Shown here in pieces: positions 11,301-18,924 of a stretch of 64,000 bases of DNA (positions are counted from its first letter, which is position 1; the number at the start of each line of letters is the position of its first letter). Under the pieces are notes generated by a model. It was not told the origin of the DNA and searched no databases. It saw only the letters and a program-made list of their open reading frames with translations. Position numbers and translations under genes: made by a program. Source of the DNA: Hippasteria phrygiana (taxonomy: Eukaryota; Echinodermata; Asteroidea; Valvatida; Goniasteridae); assembly GCA_037893225.1 (NCBI GenBank), contig JAZGUH010000934.1, positions 186,001 to 250,000 of the forward strand. Direction: 5' to 3'.

Positions 11301-14300
11301 CGGGATCCAATTTAGGTGGTCTTGGCGGAGGTGTTGCACTTTTCAAGGACCCATCATCGGGAGAAGAGAAAAGATCTGTGGCCATTCTCACACCCGCTGG
11401 AGGGACGCTGTATAGATCCATGGAGCCATCGTCACTGGCTCCCATTGAGTTGCGGACAGATATCTGCTGGAAGTCTTGGGCAAGTCTGTCAGTTGATAAG
11501 CTCATCTCTTTGTCTTGGTTCTGGATCAGACTCAGAGGGCGAGCTGGGGGGCAGTCATATAGCCCGCCGGCATCCCCCGCATGCGAGGGCGGCACAGCGT
11601 ACAAGTTGTCATTGACATTATTGCATTCATCATACATGAATGAGGAAGGGACGCTGGAGTTCTGGTCTGCAAGACGAGGCACAGGCACAGGCTTGTAGAT
11701 ATCATCTTCTTGTTTGAGGAGCGCTGGTGGTATGTCATACATAGGTTGCATACTGTCACTGCCAGGTCTCTGCAAAGCTGGAGGGATGTCATACAAATCC
11801 ATACTGGCACTGGCAGAGTTTCTCGCACTGTTTCGTTCTGGTGGCAAGGGGGCGCTTTCCTGTGGAATGCTGGAATTGCTGTTTGAACTGCCCGTACGTG
11901 ACCTGCTTGTGTTCTGGTCCATGATGAACATCTCCTCTTGATTCTGGGTACTGTTCCAGCCTCCATTGATCGGAACGCTCTGCGAAAGGTCCTGGGTGTC
12001 CACAGTCACACATTCGTCTAGCGGAATGTATGGCTCGGCCATCTCCGAAGGCACAGCAGGGGCTGGGGCTGGGTAGGGCTTGGGAGTGCATTCGTTTCTG
12101 GGAGATTGTGCCACGCTGATCGGCTGGGTTGGGGGAGCAGGGTCAACAGCTTGGTCTTCATCTGAGGATAAAAGTGAACGAGAAATTATCTTACATCATT
12201 CTGCCAGCCAGCACCTTGGAATCTGTGGTAGTGTGTGTCTGACTTGAATTTTAACTCATCTCATGAAGTTGAGAAATTTGTCTAGCCCTGCCATCAGAAA
12301 GCATGCACAGCACCTAGACAAACTGCATAGGCCTACCATGATGTCGCCGTAAGAAATACCGTACTTTACAAACTACAATTCACGATTAGAGACAGCAATC
12401 TTTCAGCTAGCTATGTTACAATGTACATTTGTCTCTATGCATCCAACAGACTTAACAAGATTTCCCATAAGCATGGGGGAATTTGAAAAAATAGCATAAG
12501 AGGGCATTAAGGATGGGGGAACCTTTACACTCAGGGTAAAGGAAAGTTAACAAATTCAGAGGAACTAATGTTCAGTGGTAACCTTTAGCCTATCAGCATG
12601 CTCTAATTAATTTGTCATACAGGAGCATCAGATATCATTTGTCAGACAATGCTTCCATATTTATTATCATGTCTGAATGATTTTATTGAAAAAAATGAAA
12701 CTGATTTAGATACGAAAGGCAGCTGCAGGCAAAGTTTAAACTCAATTCCAGGGAGTTTTTTGTTGTGCACAGAGACAAATATATAACTTTTTGTAAACCC
12801 CTGTGTATATAAGTATTAAATTTTATCTTTTCTGAAGCCAAATGTACCCATGCTTTAATAAGGGAATAAATATTTGCTGGGCCAGTTTAAAACAAGTACG
12901 TTTAAAAGCGTCTTGGGGCCTGGGCATTTGATAATGACCCAGCTGAAGGCAACGGTAGTATTGCACTTGCGTAATAGGGAGAGTGACTGGTCACGCGAGT
13001 GTTCAACCAATAAAAGGAACCAGATTTCATAGGAGTCTAAATTTTGTGTGACACCGGAAAGAGTGTTTAAAACCGGTTGGTGTTTTATCGGCCGTTTAAA
13101 ACCACCCACGTGATGGGCTCTCGAGCAATAGGAACGGGTAAACTGTCTTAGGTATTTATGAATGTCTGAATACTATTTCGGTCATTCCATAAAATTGGTG
13201 TCCCTGTTACATCTGACAAGTATAAGATTTTGCAATTCAGGACACATCCTTTAAACCCTAACCTTCCCAAATCCTCCAAAATCCTTTTTGCAAAATGGAG
13301 GAATTTGGAGGATTGAGGGCACTTGGAAGTTGATGCATCGGAGGATTTTGCAGGATTGAGGTTACTAGGGGTTTTGCCCCTGCAGGAATATGGAGGATCC
13401 AGGTTATCAGGCTCAATGTGATACATGAGGATTTTGGAGGATTGAGGTTACTAGGGGTATGCAAAAAACCCCTGGAGGATTTTGGAGGATTCAGGTTATA
13501 TGGAGTTTTAACACTTTGAAATCAGAGGATGTTGGAGGATTCAGGTTACATGGGGGGAAAATGATGTAGGGAGTTAGGGTTAATGTCTTCTATGTCCAAG
13601 AGTGATATGTAAAACAAAGTACCTGCCAAACAAGTACAAATTAGTGTTACATTTGTAAGTCAAATTTAATGATACTTGATGGGAAATTACACAGGTCAGG
13701 TATAACAGGGACACCAAAAAACGTCACACTTTTGAATCCTAAATTTATAAAATTTGTCTTTTATTAAAATTTATGAAACTTAGACTTACTCCTAAAAAAG
13801 TTCCATACAGAAAACATTCCCAAAATTCTCTCATTAATTAAACTGTGCCACCCTTAATAGTGCTTACATAAATGTTCATATAAGTTACATGTATAAGCTG
13901 GGTAGTGCGTGCATGATTGAAATGTTACATGTAGTTATGAGGATTGTTACAAAACTGCTTCATCAGAAGAATGCCTTGAAACTCAAACAAATTTGCAGAT
14001 TCATAAACAAATTTGGCTGACTGTTCCTAGTGTAAGAGATACTTGTACAACATGTACAGTGTATAATGCTGCAAGTTCAAGTATATTCAAGGAATGAGCA
14101 TGTTGTTGACAGCCTTGATGGATTAGTCAGTTACTACATGTACATGCGCACTTCCCACAGGAAGACACGAGGCTTCCTGGCAAAGCAAAAAAACAAACGT
14201 ACATGTATCATGCCACAAAAGGCAGAAAAACAACTCTGTCCAACATTATGATCATGTTCTACAGCACTACTTTGAGTGCAATTAAACACACATGTGCATG

Positions 14301-17300
14301 TGTGGAGATGTACACAAAACTGTTGGAAGTGTCAAGTAAGAGTTTACCATTTAACTTTAAGTTTTTGACAGCTACGTGTACATTTGTAGTACCTACATGT
14401 ATAAGGGAAAGTTTATCATAATGATTTCTGTCACATAATGTTTTTTGTCAACATTTCTGTCAACAAGTCAACTGAGGTAAAGGGACAATATCTGTTCAAT
14501 TGGCCATGACATTCTTTTGGAGATGGTACACTAACTACATGTATACCTACACACATGTACGTGTAGGCCATGTACATGTATCCACATCGTCTCAATCTCA
14601 TGCACATGTATTGCTGCACAACCCAGTATAGACTAATCCAGCAAACAGAATAAAAGCCATTTTTGGGTGGCATACCTTCCACACACCGTACACGTGCGCA
14701 TTTTGGTGACCCTATTGGTCTAAAAAGCATGGCATGCGTGCATGCATACTACATTAGCGCGTCTCGCGCGAACATGGTGCCACCCAAAAAAATGGCTGTC
14801 CTCGGATTAGTCTATAGAACTTTTTCACACATGAGACCAGATAGCATGAAACGTAAAGAAAACGACATGTATCGTATAGAGCAGCATAAAACACAGGTCA
14901 ACATGTACCAGCTGTCAAAAACTTCAAGTGAAATAGTAAACTCTTTATACTTGACACTTCCAAAACTTCTACTGACTAGTTTGCTGGAATAAGCACTTTG
15001 TTAGCATCATTACACAATGCGATGAAATGTCTGCATATGGCAGATGTGGCTCGCCAGCTTTCTGCCATCCAGAAGGTGAGAACACAGGAGCCTTGATGTC
15101 ATCTGCAAACCATCTATTGCCCATAGTTGCCACTTGTTGCTAGGCAACACAGCATCCTCAACAGATGAGATGAACCCAAAGGCCAATCTGTTATTTCATT
15201 CTTCATTTCTTCACAAATCCAATTTGGCTTGTGCCAAAGCAATCTTAAAGGCAAACTCATCTGAGACAAACCCCATTGTACACATACGCGATTTTGTAAT
15301 GCAACAATTTTCAACAACAAGTTGTGTTTCCATTTATGCGACAAACAGGGATGAGATTCTGAAAAAAAATGAAAAAGTAAGAATTTGTTTTCTGTCATGG
15401 GAAGTGAGCATGCGTGCAGCGCGAAAAACACGTGCGCAACACGCGGGCACGGCCAAGTCCATATGATTAACATATTAAACAGCACTGCAAGGTATTGAAA
15501 AATGCTTGACGTTTACTACGGTAAAATGTCATTCGTAAGTACTTTTCTTTATTTTGAGAAATTTGGGGGAAAAGAAGAAAAATCTGACAAAAAGGTGCAA
15601 CCAAATATAATTATAAATGTTACCAGTAAGAGCGTATCACAAGCGCCTTCCCCCGCGACGCGTAGTTAATTTCGGCATCGCATCCTAGCCATACATGTAG
15701 TGCTTTATCCGGGCCTCGGCTCTTTCAATTTCCGGATGAATTCCGACAGAATAAATCCTCCACAAAGGCTCTAGATTTTGATTCCACCCATTCCCACCGC
15801 AAGGTATTTTTGTATTCCTTTATCGATCTCCTTTATCAGTCCCTCTGCTTTCCGACTAAACGATGTCTTCACAAGACACGATGCAAACCAACAATCTCGA
15901 AAGCTGGTGGGGAAATCTCAGGACAAGTACAAGTACCGAACAAGTACTGCAGGCGTGCACCAGATCATTGCACGTGCGTTGCAGCACGTGGCGCATGGTC
16001 CGTACTCGGTCATTGGTTGAAAGCGGAAATAGCCACAAAAACATGCCAATCAGAGCAGTTGTAAGACCGATAGTTACATCGTTAACCTAACACGAATGCA
16101 CTTTACACAGTGATTGTCATTGGTCAATATGCGTGAGGTATCCCACTTTGTTTTGGCAAGAGCCAATGGAATTTGTTGTTTTAAATTCTGTCTCTCAATG
16201 GCAGCCTGCACAAAGTTCGATCAGCGAACATTTGTCAACCACTGGTCGATTTTGCCTGGTAACCTATGCATATAACCTGGGTACCAGGCAAATTCGACCA
16301 GTGGTTGGTAAATAGTCGCTGATCGAACTTGGTTTTGGTTCAGGGGATAGACATTCTCGTTCGCTAGGCATATTAAAATTAAAGAAAGGCGCGACACGAG
16401 GCAAAATAGTAAGCATAAACTGTTTTAATTCGTTTCAAAATTGTTAGAAAGTAAAAGGTCGGAACTTCAAAAGTCAACTTGTCAAGTTTGGAGATTCTAA
16501 AATGTCAGAACTGAAATTAAAAGTCGGATTTTCAAAGTACTAAAGTCGGAATTCCGCCAGAAGTCGGAAGAATCTCATCCCATTGATTTGTGTGTATTTA
16601 AAACAAAGAGCAACGTTGTGTGCTACTTTATTGTATAACAAAGTCACGTATGTGTAAATTGCCTTAAAGGTAGTATACAACATTTGCTTTTGTTGTAAGT
16701 TTAAGAAATAAATGTATTTGGGGGTTAGTATACAAATAATGAATGTTTATGAGTGCGATGGTAAGAATAATTTCATGAGGTGACAGATGGAACATTCCAT
16801 CTGTCACCGGATGAAATTATTCTTACCATTGCACGAATGTGAAACATTCATTATTTGTTTTATACAACACCTGAATAAATCCGACAGATTGCATGCATGG
16901 ATTTCTTGGTGTACAACGTGCCGTTTACCTTCTCAGTCCCGCATAAAACCGCGACAAAATTTTTTTGAGATCCGAATCAGTTAAAGCTTCAATTGTTGTT
17001 CCTGCGTGTCTTGCTAATTCATCTAATCGTTTTACTGCATATTTGATTTGTCTCTTTGTATTTGGAGCGTCAGCATCGCCTACGAGTTCCAATATTTCGT
17101 CGTTAGGAGGACAAATGTGTGAGAATGTTTACTCAAGAATGGCCTGTTCCAGTTTGGAACGTGGAATGAAAACACCAGAAAGGAGTGCTCCAAAAGGAAC
17201 AGGAATGTTCAGAGTTTTAAGATGTACCATGCACGTACCTTGGCTTTCCAAATGGAACCCACAGGCCAGACAGATCGCACGCACCCAGCGGATCATGTCC

Positions 17301-17527
17301 AACTCGGTGTTGCTGACCAGGAAATACTTCCTCTTGGGCGTTACAATGTCAAAGATATACGAGTTCGCCAGGGAGCGCCGAGACTCAAATGACAAGCCCT
17401 GGTCCACCTGTTCACAGGAGTTCAGGTCGATGGTACCCTTGGGTCGACTGGAGTGGTGGTCTTTGTAGTACTGAAGGTAGACGGCATTGGGGCCACGCTT
17501 CAGGACGAACCATCGTCGCTGCCATCT
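5035..17527 (-). CDS. GAB1: GAB-family docking adaptor (GRB2-associated binding protein), six coding exons, start exon missing
   Basis: Spliced CDS, in transcript order: 17239-17527, 11034-12161, 10092-10574, 8196-8322, 6978-7179, 5035-5310. Every junction has GT-AG signals and compatible phase, giving about 834 residues plus an unseen first exon; human GAB1 is about 694. GAB proteins are membrane-recruited scaffolds downstream of receptor tyrosine kinases. The PH domain binds phosphoinositides, and phosphotyrosines recruit CRK, PI3K p85 and SHP2. Visible here are most of the PH domain, seven YxxP sites, several PPRPPK runs, YLPM/YMAM/YAVM sites, the GRB2 C-SH3 ligand PPINRSLKP, a TRSFSR block, a TTSSSDDD block and a C-terminal tyrosine pair ending VEYIDLDLGRTQALKSV, closely matching the SHP2-binding tail of GAB1/GAB2. 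The symbol stands for the family; a single invertebrate gene would be co-orthologous to vertebrate GAB1-4. Confidence 0.93.
5375..5560 (+). repeat. tRNA-derived SINE-like fragment in GAB intron 6-7
   Basis: GGATAGCTCAGTTGACAGAG at about 5505-5525 resembles a tRNA A-box. The segment before it (5378-5455) matches sequence at 60708-60780 (both contain TGGCTATA, GGCATTA and TTATGACTT). A C-run interrupts it near 5452. It appears to be one or two short interspersed element pieces lying just upstream of the terminal exon on the transcript. Confidence 0.45.
6120..6350. mobile_element. TTAA-flanked piggyBac-like MITE (CCCCTTG ends), copy 1
   Basis: The interval starts TTAACCCCTTGAAC and ends CGCAAGGGGTTAA. 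TTAA on both sides with CCC...GGG ends is the piggyBac superfamily signature. The 231-base interior holds no ORF. A matching end (TTAACCCCTTGCGTAC plus about 35 bases) recurs alone at 36661-36708. It lies in the GAB intron between exons 6 and 7. Confidence 0.7.
6440..6548 (-). repeat. tRNA-derived SINE head in GAB intron
   Basis: On the minus strand the sequence reads GCTCAGTGGTTGAGTGC (A-box-like), and about 40 bases later GGGTTCGAGCCCC (B-box), the spacing of an internal RNA polymerase III promoter. The acceptor and anticodon stems do not pair as in a working tRNA, so I call it a SINE head or tRNA pseudogene. Confidence 0.6.
6978..7179 (-). CDS. GAB1: GAB coding exon 6: TTSSSDDD block
   Basis: The acceptor is CTGCTTCTCAG and the donor GAG|GTAGGC (phase 0). 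Translation runs NKRLDPDLDPF, then TGDSTTSSSDDDMYGAGAGDSE, then VLPVPEEDTYVFNDVPGMGMLFE. The TTSSSD acidic stretch matches HSTTSSSDSHDSEENYVPM of GAB1. At that position the vertebrate YVPM (p85-binding) site is replaced by YGAG, so this PI3K site appears lost while the three YxxM sites of exon 4 remain. The N-terminal extension seen in the raw frame (a hydrophobic VVLLVLFLPIVILLLL run) is intronic pyrimidine tract, not a membrane segment. Confidence 0.88.
7258..7532. mobile_element. Foldback element in GAB intron 5-6
   Basis: Arms at 7258-7340 and 7452-7532 are near-perfect inverted copies. The left runs GGATGTAATTTCCTATTC to TTTTAACAATGAGGGTCC, and the right carries the reverse complement. 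The centre repeats ATCACA/TGTGATT units. It has no ORF and no clear duplicated target site. On RNA it would form a long hairpin inside the intron. Confidence 0.75.
8196..8322 (-). CDS. GAB1: GAB coding exon 5: TRSFSR segment
   Basis: This 127-base exon lies between acceptor TTCTACAG and donor TATGA|GTAAGT. It reads HIGMAGSYYAVKNDHPPRPL, then NDLWPIQSDRTRSFSRNPGQY. The PIQSDRTRSFSR stretch aligns with PVRSPITRSFAR of GAB1 and SPITKSWSR of GAB2, which selected this frame over another open one (reading TTLEWQ...). Phase 1 in and phase 2 out agree with both neighbours. It is too short to stand out as an ORF. The conserved Ser/Arg block is a likely phosphoserine site in the family (inference). Confidence 0.85.
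8323..9600. other. GAB intron 4-5, unannotated part
   Basis: Non-coding. It contains a GC-richer patch at 8570-8700 (CGACGACGCGACTCGG) with no recognised element. The remainder is AT-rich and without supported features. Confidence 0.35.
9601..9969 (+). mobile_element. TTAA-flanked piggyBac-like element with telomere-like ends, copy A
   Basis: The interval begins TTAACCCTAACTCCC and ends GGTTAGGGTTAA. The interior is built from degenerate repeats of AATCCTCCAAAATCCTC separated by short spacers. It is an inverted copy of 13251-13583, matching over most of its length. It lies in the GAB intron, 122 bases downstream (in transcript sense) of exon 4. TTAA targets with CCC/GGG ends fit piggyBac-type MITEs. 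Confidence 0.72.
10092..10574 (-). CDS. GAB1: GAB coding exon 4: p85 (YxxM) sites and GRB2-binding motif
   Basis: The exon encodes PPKSVNF, then SYLPMQ, TYMAMEG and ETYAVMN, three YxxM sites expected to bind the PI3K p85 SH2 domains. It then encodes PPPINRSLKPDRK, which fits the PxxxRxxKP ligand of the GRB2 C-terminal SH3 domain and matches GAB1 (PPVDRNLKPDRK-type). The donor is ATCC|GTAAGC, phase 1. Two acceptors keep the frame: CCTTTAG at 10574/10575 (chosen, better pyrimidine tract) and ATGGCAG at 10550/10551, which would shorten the exon by 24 bases (8 residues). Tandem alternative acceptor use is possible. Confidence 0.9.
11034..12161 (-). CDS. GAB1: GAB coding exon 3: YxxP and proline-rich region
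   Basis: The acceptor TATCCTCAG opens at phase 1 and the donor AAAAG|GTAGGA leaves phase 1. This 1,128-base exon encodes a low-complexity tail with seven YxxP motifs (YDIP twice, YAVP twice, YDCP, YSVP, YDVP), the consensus for CRK/CRKL SH2 binding after phosphorylation. SH3 ligands such as PPPRPPK and PTPPRPPKP are interspersed. GAB1 has the same architecture (YDIP, YxxP and PPPRPPKP in its centre), although the YxxP sites are more numerous and regular here. No folded domain is visible and the segment is probably disordered. Inverted TTAA-flanked repeats lie in the introns either side of exons 3 and 4. Confidence 0.93.
12162..12860. other. GAB intron 2-3, unannotated part
   Basis: The first 700 bases upstream of exon 3 are AT-rich intron without recognisable repeats or coding potential. 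The G|AT phase match between exons 2 and 3 gives no reason to expect a missed exon. Confidence 0.35.
12861..13162 (+). repeat. Dispersed repeat R1, copy A
   Basis: It shares long blocks with 23480-24150 and, inverted, with 51862-52462: AACCAATAAAAGGAACCAG, AAACCGGTTGGTGTTTTATC, CCACCCACGTGATGGGC and GTAAACTGTCTTAGGTA. This copy lacks the outer part of the longer copies. It has no ORF. The conserved CCAAT and CACGTG motifs are striking, but function is unknown. Confidence 0.65.
13251..13583 (-). mobile_element. TTAA-flanked piggyBac-like element with telomere-like ends, copy B (inverted)
   Basis: Runs from TTAAACCCTAACC to GGGAGTTAGGGTTAA and is the reverse complement of copy A at 9601-9969. 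It shares the AATCCTCCAAAATCC interior repeats and the TCCCTACATCATTTTCCCC end. It is in GAB intron 2-3, 1,090 bases upstream (transcript sense) of exon 3, so the two copies bracket exons 3 and 4 as inverted repeats. Confidence 0.72.
13584..14626. other. GAB intron 2-3, unannotated stretch
   Basis: AT-rich intron with many TACATGTA octamers. Nothing coding or repetitive was recognised. Confidence 0.3.
14627..14816. mobile_element. Foldback MITE (TATAGACTAATCC ends), copy 1
   Basis: The ends TATAGACTAATCCAGC and its inverted partner GGATTAGTCTATA bracket arms containing AAAGCCATTTTTGGGTGGCA and its complement. A related element with TATAGACGAATCCGGCG ends sits at 54058-54278 in a CAPN15 intron. 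It has no ORF. Confidence 0.65.
14817..16208. other. GAB intron 2-3, unannotated stretch
   Basis: No gene is supported. ORFs at 15114-15485 (minus) and 15134-15466 (plus) overlap on opposite strands and show no domain. 15940-16010 contains several CACGTG and GTACTTG motifs. Confidence 0.3.
16209..16332. mobile_element. Short foldback element
   Basis: Left arm AAGTTCGATCAGCGA to ACCACTGGTCGATTTTGCC and right arm reading its complement back to TCGCTGATCGAACTT form a stem of about 50 base pairs with a short loop. It lies in GAB intron 2-3, about 900 bases upstream of the donor-side end of the PH exon. Confidence 0.7.
16665..16865. mobile_element. MITE with hairpin core (AATAATGAATGTTT arms), copy 1
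   Basis: 16665-16735 matches the left end of the 1186-1600 repeat (GTAGTATACAACATTTGC). It is followed by a hairpin in which ATACAAATAATGAATGTTT, AAGAATAATTTCAT and GGTGACAGATGGAA are mirrored by the right arm. A second diverged hairpin of this kind is at 26038-26325. Confidence 0.6.
17239..17527 (-). CDS. GAB1: GAB coding exon 2: most of the PH domain
   Basis: The exon begins after an acceptor ending ACAG and reads RWQRRWFVLKRG, then YLQYYKDH, IDLNSCEQVDQGL, NSYIFDIVTPKRKYFLV and WVRAICLACGF. This is the GAB PH domain from strand 2 to the C-terminal helix: the CEQVD block, the SYIFDI strand and the invariant Trp of the last helix (RWVRAIC) are all present. It ends with donor AAG|GTACGT in phase 1, and its last G joins AT of the next exon to make Asp. 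The first PH strand (GWLxKSPP-type) and the start codon should lie on an upstream exon at higher coordinates; I searched to about 49 kb without recognising it. The PH domain targets the adaptor to PIP3-rich membrane. Confidence 0.93.
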
Positions 17528-18759
17528 CTGTATTTAAAGACATGGACAGATCAAAAGTTAGTTCATTAGAGCTGCACACTTGGGTTTAGGATTCGATAGC
17601 AAGCGTGCAGTCAATTATACAAGTTCATGAACATCTCTGGAAGAAACTACATTTACTGCATAACGTATATATGCACAGTATATACATACATGTACGTGTA
17701 AATGTACATTCAATGAACAAGCCTTGCCGGATAAATGTAAACAATTCAGGTAAAGGATGCATTCAAAGATAGTGGCCTAGAAATTACCCAATATCCACTT
17801 TCTGGTCTGGATTTAATTACCACAGTTAATGAACACAATTAAGACCACAGTTAATATAAAACAAAAAGTTAATGATAAACAAACAACAACCCAGACACAA
17901 ACAACAACACGTGGCAAGTGAACTTGGTACATCTGTCAGTGCCTTACACTCTACACACAGTGTTCTGCAAAGGTTCAGCACAGCTGCACACCAGGAGTCC
18001 TGGAGAGTATCACATCAAGGGAATGATCCCGTCACTGACAGGAGAGCTAACATTCAGGGTTGACTGTGAAGTAATGAGCACACAGCTATGTACATGTAGG
18101 CATTCAACAGCCAGACACAGACAGCTGAGGTGACAATGAATGTCTTCACGCACAGCATGAACTTTCAACTGCAAATTAAAGTCGCACCACTCAACAGTGT
18201 TCACTGAACTTGAAGACCATCAGCTCAGGTTCAATACGCTAAGACTATTTCCCAAAATAATTGACAGTATTTCACGGTCTGTATAAAGGATTTACAATGT
18301 TTGCATTACAAATGTTGCATGGACAATTGGCTTGGGCGACTCCACCATTTTTGGAGTCAAGTCCAACTTCAAGCCGGAATTGTGATTCTGAGAGGAATTG
18401 ACTACAAAATTCCCAGGCGAAAATTGTAAAAAAAAAAAAAACACAAAAAAAAACACTGCGCGAAACATCAGGACTGACCTCATTTTGCTCAAGGTAATTG
18501 GCATACGTACAAGTGTGTGTAACAGACAGGCCACGCACAACATACCCGCAGACGACACGCAGTGCCTTATAAGATTCCAAAGAAAAAAAGCTGCCTTTGT
18601 GATGTGCCACCACCGCCACCACGTGCGCATAAACAAGTGGATGAGTGCCGCTGCCTGACAACCGCGCATGATCTGAGGCTAAGCAAACGTGCGGCTTTGC
18701 ATTTAAATTCACAGACTAAACAGGCAGCTGTGTGATGTACAGTTACAAGTCGTGTGTTG
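17528..18759. other. Upstream of GAB PH exon, probably intron 1
   Basis: Expected to be GAB intron 1. The start-codon exon (a GWLxKSPP-type peptide) was looked for on the minus strand and not found. An A-run lies at 18426-18452. ORFs here have no family match. Confidence 0.3.
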
Positions 18760-18924
18760 TTAACCCCTGGAGTACAGTTTTCATAGTGAGGCACCAGAGT
18801 TCCATGTCGGCTTTGCATGCCAAGCGAAACAGACACAAGGGGCTTGTGCAGCCAAGCGTAACGTCATCCCCCTGGTGGCAATATTTTTTGCACCATTTGG
18901 CGTCATCCATACGCAAGGGGTTAA
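18760..18924. mobile_element. TTAA-flanked piggyBac-like MITE (CCCCTTG ends), copy 2
   Basis: Bounded by TTAACCCCTGGAGTAC and GTACGCAAGGGGTTAA-type ends. The interior GCCAAGCGAAACAGACACAAG, TTGTGCAGCCAAGCGTAAC and GGCGTCATCC blocks are shared with the element at 28661-28882. Confidence 0.65.

Noticed and set aside
9601..13583. CRISPR-like or telomeric array
   Set aside because: The regularly spaced AATCCTCCAAAATCC units are degenerate repeats inside TTAA-flanked elements in a eukaryotic intron.
15114..15485. 123-aa minus-strand ORF and overlapping 110-aa plus-strand ORF
   Set aside because: Mutually antisense, no domain or splice context, inside a GAB intron.
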